The notes beneath the pieces were generated by a model, which saw only the letters and a list, made by a program, of their open reading frames with translations, ran no database searches and was not told where the DNA came from. DNA of 64,000 nt, taken from positions 3,986,687 through 4,050,686 of the forward strand of contig JAZBQD010000027.1 in the NCBI GenBank assembly GCA_036583965.1. The letters run 5' to 3'. Shown here one piece after another: positions 61,301-64,000 of the stretch (the stretch's first letter is position 1; the number at the start of each line of letters is the position of its first letter). Source of the stretch: Prunella strophiata (lineage: Eukaryota; Chordata; Aves; Passeriformes; Prunellidae). A program made the position numbers and the translations under genes.

Positions 61301-63107
61301 CATCCCCCAGATTGTTTCTCTGAGCTGTTTATCCTCTGAGAATGTATTAGCTGGTGCTGTTCTGTGTGGGGAGTGGGATGACTGTTTATAAAGCACTGTG
61401 CTGATAAATCAATAACATTTGCAAATCTGATGAACTCTGGTGTGCTGCAGGTTGCTGAGACCAGGCTGCTGTGTGGCTTCAGCACACCTCACCTGAGTCA
61501 CAGCCTTCCCCCAGGTGCACAATGAGGCTTTGTCCTCTCAGTGATATATTTTTCTTTCTTTTCTCAGTATTATATTATTCTTTCCTTTTTGGTGAAGCAG
61601 CTGCCAAGAATGGCACAACTCCAAGCTGGAGCAGGGTGAATTCCCGTGCTCAGCTTCTCACCTCTGTCCCCTTCTGGCAGATGACAAGGGGGCAGAGCCC
61701 CTGGGCATGCCATGAAGGTGGTAGTGGATTGCCCTTTGCTAAACCTCTGTGTGGCTTGTGGACTTCCTTGCCTCAGATCCTGAACACCCAAACTCTTTCC
61801 TAGGTGGGTGATGGGCAGCAGCTGCAATTTCCTCTGCCGTTCTTTCCTGCTCAAAGACATCAGGTGCATCCTTCAGACAGAGACTGTCCTGCTTCCTGAG
61901 GTGCAGTTGTGCTTTTCCAGGTGTTGTGATGCAGCTGCACACTGAGTGGTGCTCACATCTTTGAACCAAAACCAGCCCAGTTCAGTTTTAAGCTCGTGGG
62001 CTAAATGATTAAGCCTGTAAGTCTGACTTCTGTAGGCAGAAATCCTCCTCATTTCTGGGTGTCTGACACTGGATTATTGGGAAAAGGCAGCTGCATCCAC
62101 ACAGATCAATTGACCAGAGGCAGCATGTGGGTCTGCTGTGACCCACCTTGGATGTGCTGCCTTCAGATCTTAAATCTGCTCCTTGTGGGATGTTTGGGTG
62201 TCTGGCTGTATTGCACTGAGCATAAAGAGCACAGCAGCTCTTTCCTAAACCCTTCACAGTGTGCTGGAACACATCTAAAGTGACCCCAGAAGAATTTCTC
62301 TGTAGCTTCCCTTAGTCACACACTTTGAATTTAACAACAGCTCCTAATCTCACCATGCTGGAGATGTTCAGTGGGTCAGAGCAGTAGTGGCTGTGTGTGT
62401 TCTCCTGGCTGCATTTGTTCTATCAGCAGGGAAGAAAAGTCTTTACTCACCACAAGATCAATGATTAAATTCCAATTTGCAGAGTTTGGAGCTGATCCAG
62501 CCTAGAACTTCTTCAATATTTATGGTGTTCAGCTCCAGGATTTTCTAATTTAAGCATTTCTGTAGTCTAAGGAAAGTTATTAAGCATTGAAGCAAACTCT
62601 CACAATACTTACCTTGCCCTAAGAGGAATAATCCATACAATAATATAAATAGTTGTGATCTATGCACGTTGAATAGTGGTATGACAACCTCTAAAGATGT
62701 CCCATTTAATTTGGTGTTAATTCCACCTTCATTGCTCCTTGGATGCACTTGAGGTACTCTGTGGTGTTTAATTTGGGTTCTTCTGAATGCCAGATGCAGA
62801 GAATTGGAGTAATTATAGAGTGTAACTCAGCTTTTAAAGGCTGTTTCCTTTTTAGAGAGCATAAAGAGTATATAAATTGTTTTAAATGTTTTAGTGGGTA
62901 TTGATGGCCTGAAAGATTATCCAGCTGGGAACACAATGCAAGATCTTTGTATTTCTTTATGCAAAGATAACATCACCATTACTGAGTGCTTTCTTAAGGG
63001 AAAATAAAACAACCAGCAAAAAACCCAAACCTTTCTGTGGGATTGGCAAATAACATGTATGGTGTTCTTTGGGAAAAATGCCCTTCACCTTGATAGAAAT
63101 CATATTA
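58341..63107. other. Long unique stretch, no gene recognised
   Basis: Nearly 5 kb. From about 59.5 to 60.7 kb the plus strand is purine-rich (GA/AA), which suggests an old decayed insertion, but I could not assign it. A half-match to the X-box (GTTGCCAGGGAAA) occurs near 59955. No coding region is supported. Confidence 0.45.
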
Positions 63108-63215
63108 ATGCAGTCACAGAAATGGTTCAGGTTGGAAAGAGCCCCTGGAGGTGACCTGGTCTGACTCTCTGCCCCAGCAGGGTCACAGGGCCACATCACT
63201 CAGGATTGTGGCTTT
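63108..63215 (-). mobile_element. CR1 LINE 3' end remnant, minus strand
   Basis: AGTCACAGAAATGGTTCAGG, TTGGAAAGAGCCCCTGGAGG, TGACCTGGTCTGACTCTCTG and CCCAGCAGGGTCACAGGGCC match the reverse complement of an older CR1 subfamily end (the GGTTCAGGTTGG type). Confidence 0.8.
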
Positions 63216-64000
63216 CCTCGTGCATCTGCAAAAGAACCTGTTATTTCTCCTCTGAAAACTGACATTTGTGCCCACAACATCTCAATAAAAGTCAGTTTTC
63301 CTTCGTTCTACTGCCTTCTGTGGAATCTCACCCCATTTGCTCTTCTGTCCCTCCTGAGCAGCAGTGTCAGGAGCAAGGACTTTGCTCTGTGTTAGTGCAG
63401 CACGAGGCACAAACAGGCAGGAAAATAAAGCTTTTACTCTTGAATTAGCACATGAAAAACAGAGAAAGAGGGGAGAAAAAAGCCCAGGTACCCAGGTCCA
63501 TTGGGGTGAACTCTTCAGCCATTCTGCAAGTCAGCTGCCACTTAGACCTGGAGCCATTGCCTGCAGTTTTCTGAAGTTCTTAAGGTGTGCAGAAGTTTCA
63601 AAAGCAAAATAATAAGTGCTGACAAAATACACAAATGCTTGTGTTTTCTCCTTTTGGTGCAGTCAAGACTGCATGGTTTTAGTCCAGAGTAAAGGCAGTG
63701 GGCAGGGGTTTTGTTTTCCTCCCAGCAGTTGAATCAATCCTACAGTAGTTTGGGTGCCTGTGTTTTTGGCAGTGGGTTTGGGGTGTGCAGAGCCTGTTTG
63801 CACCCCCTGGCTCCAGAGGGTGAGGAGCAGCTGCCAAGGGGAGCAGGGGGAATTTCACTGCACCAAAGAACTGGCTCTTAGGAGCAGCCTGAGGTTTTCT
63901 GCACATTTAATCAGCTCCTCTTGGTTTTAGGTGGAGAACTAAACCAGAAGGAATATGAACCCCTAAACCTAAATTGAATTTCCTGTGTGAATGTGAGCCT
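63216..64000. other. Unique non-coding stretch to window end
   Basis: No gene or repeat recognised. Confidence 0.5.

Overview
The window reads as vertebrate nuclear DNA, almost certainly from a bird and perhaps a songbird. The basis is repeat content: at least 16 truncated copies of the CR1 LINE on both strands, several carrying the CR1 3' end that closes in ATTCTATG octamers. Other repeats are sparse, which suits the small, repeat-poor avian genome. No protein-coding gene can be supported. Open frames are short, overlap on both strands, match no family I recognise, and many of the longer ones fall inside CR1 copies or tandem repeats. The window is best read as intergenic sequence or the inside of a very large intron.

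Layout. 1-3.5 kb: unique sequence with small CA/TG runs and a 16-bp palindrome made of two inverted CATTCC motifs. 3.5-16.4 kb: a long minus-strand CR1 tail, a CpG-dense hairpin at 4.36 kb, a (TA)19 tract, then five plus-strand CR1 pieces, one keeping a decayed reverse-transcriptase segment and one ending in 11 octamers. 16.4-33.4 kb: mostly unique DNA with candidate conserved non-coding blocks (near 17.5, 20.3, 25.0 and 27.4 kb), a perfect 15-bp inverted repeat at 25.36 kb, a possible MIR-like ancient SINE at 26.8 kb and a GATA-type microsatellite at 32.6 kb.

33.4-38.6 kb: two adjacent tandem repeats (a 42-bp unit x3 and a 23-bp unit x17), an 11-bp repeat x5, and an AT-rich segment that looks like a minus-strand retroviral-type solo LTR. 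38.6-50.9 kb: mostly unique DNA holding a perfect RFX X-box palindrome (42.3 kb) and a weaker X-box (45.8 kb). 50.9-55.1 kb: a cluster of CR1 tails. 55-64 kb: back-to-back homopolymers, then a block at 57.75-58.34 kb in which an open frame lies between a good splice acceptor and a good splice donor; this is the best candidate for something unannotated. One more CR1 end lies at 63.1 kb.

Nothing here forms a gene system, operon, CRISPR array or RNA gene that I can recognise. Conservation, expression and repeat-library comparisons could not be run, so regulatory and exon calls are hypotheses.
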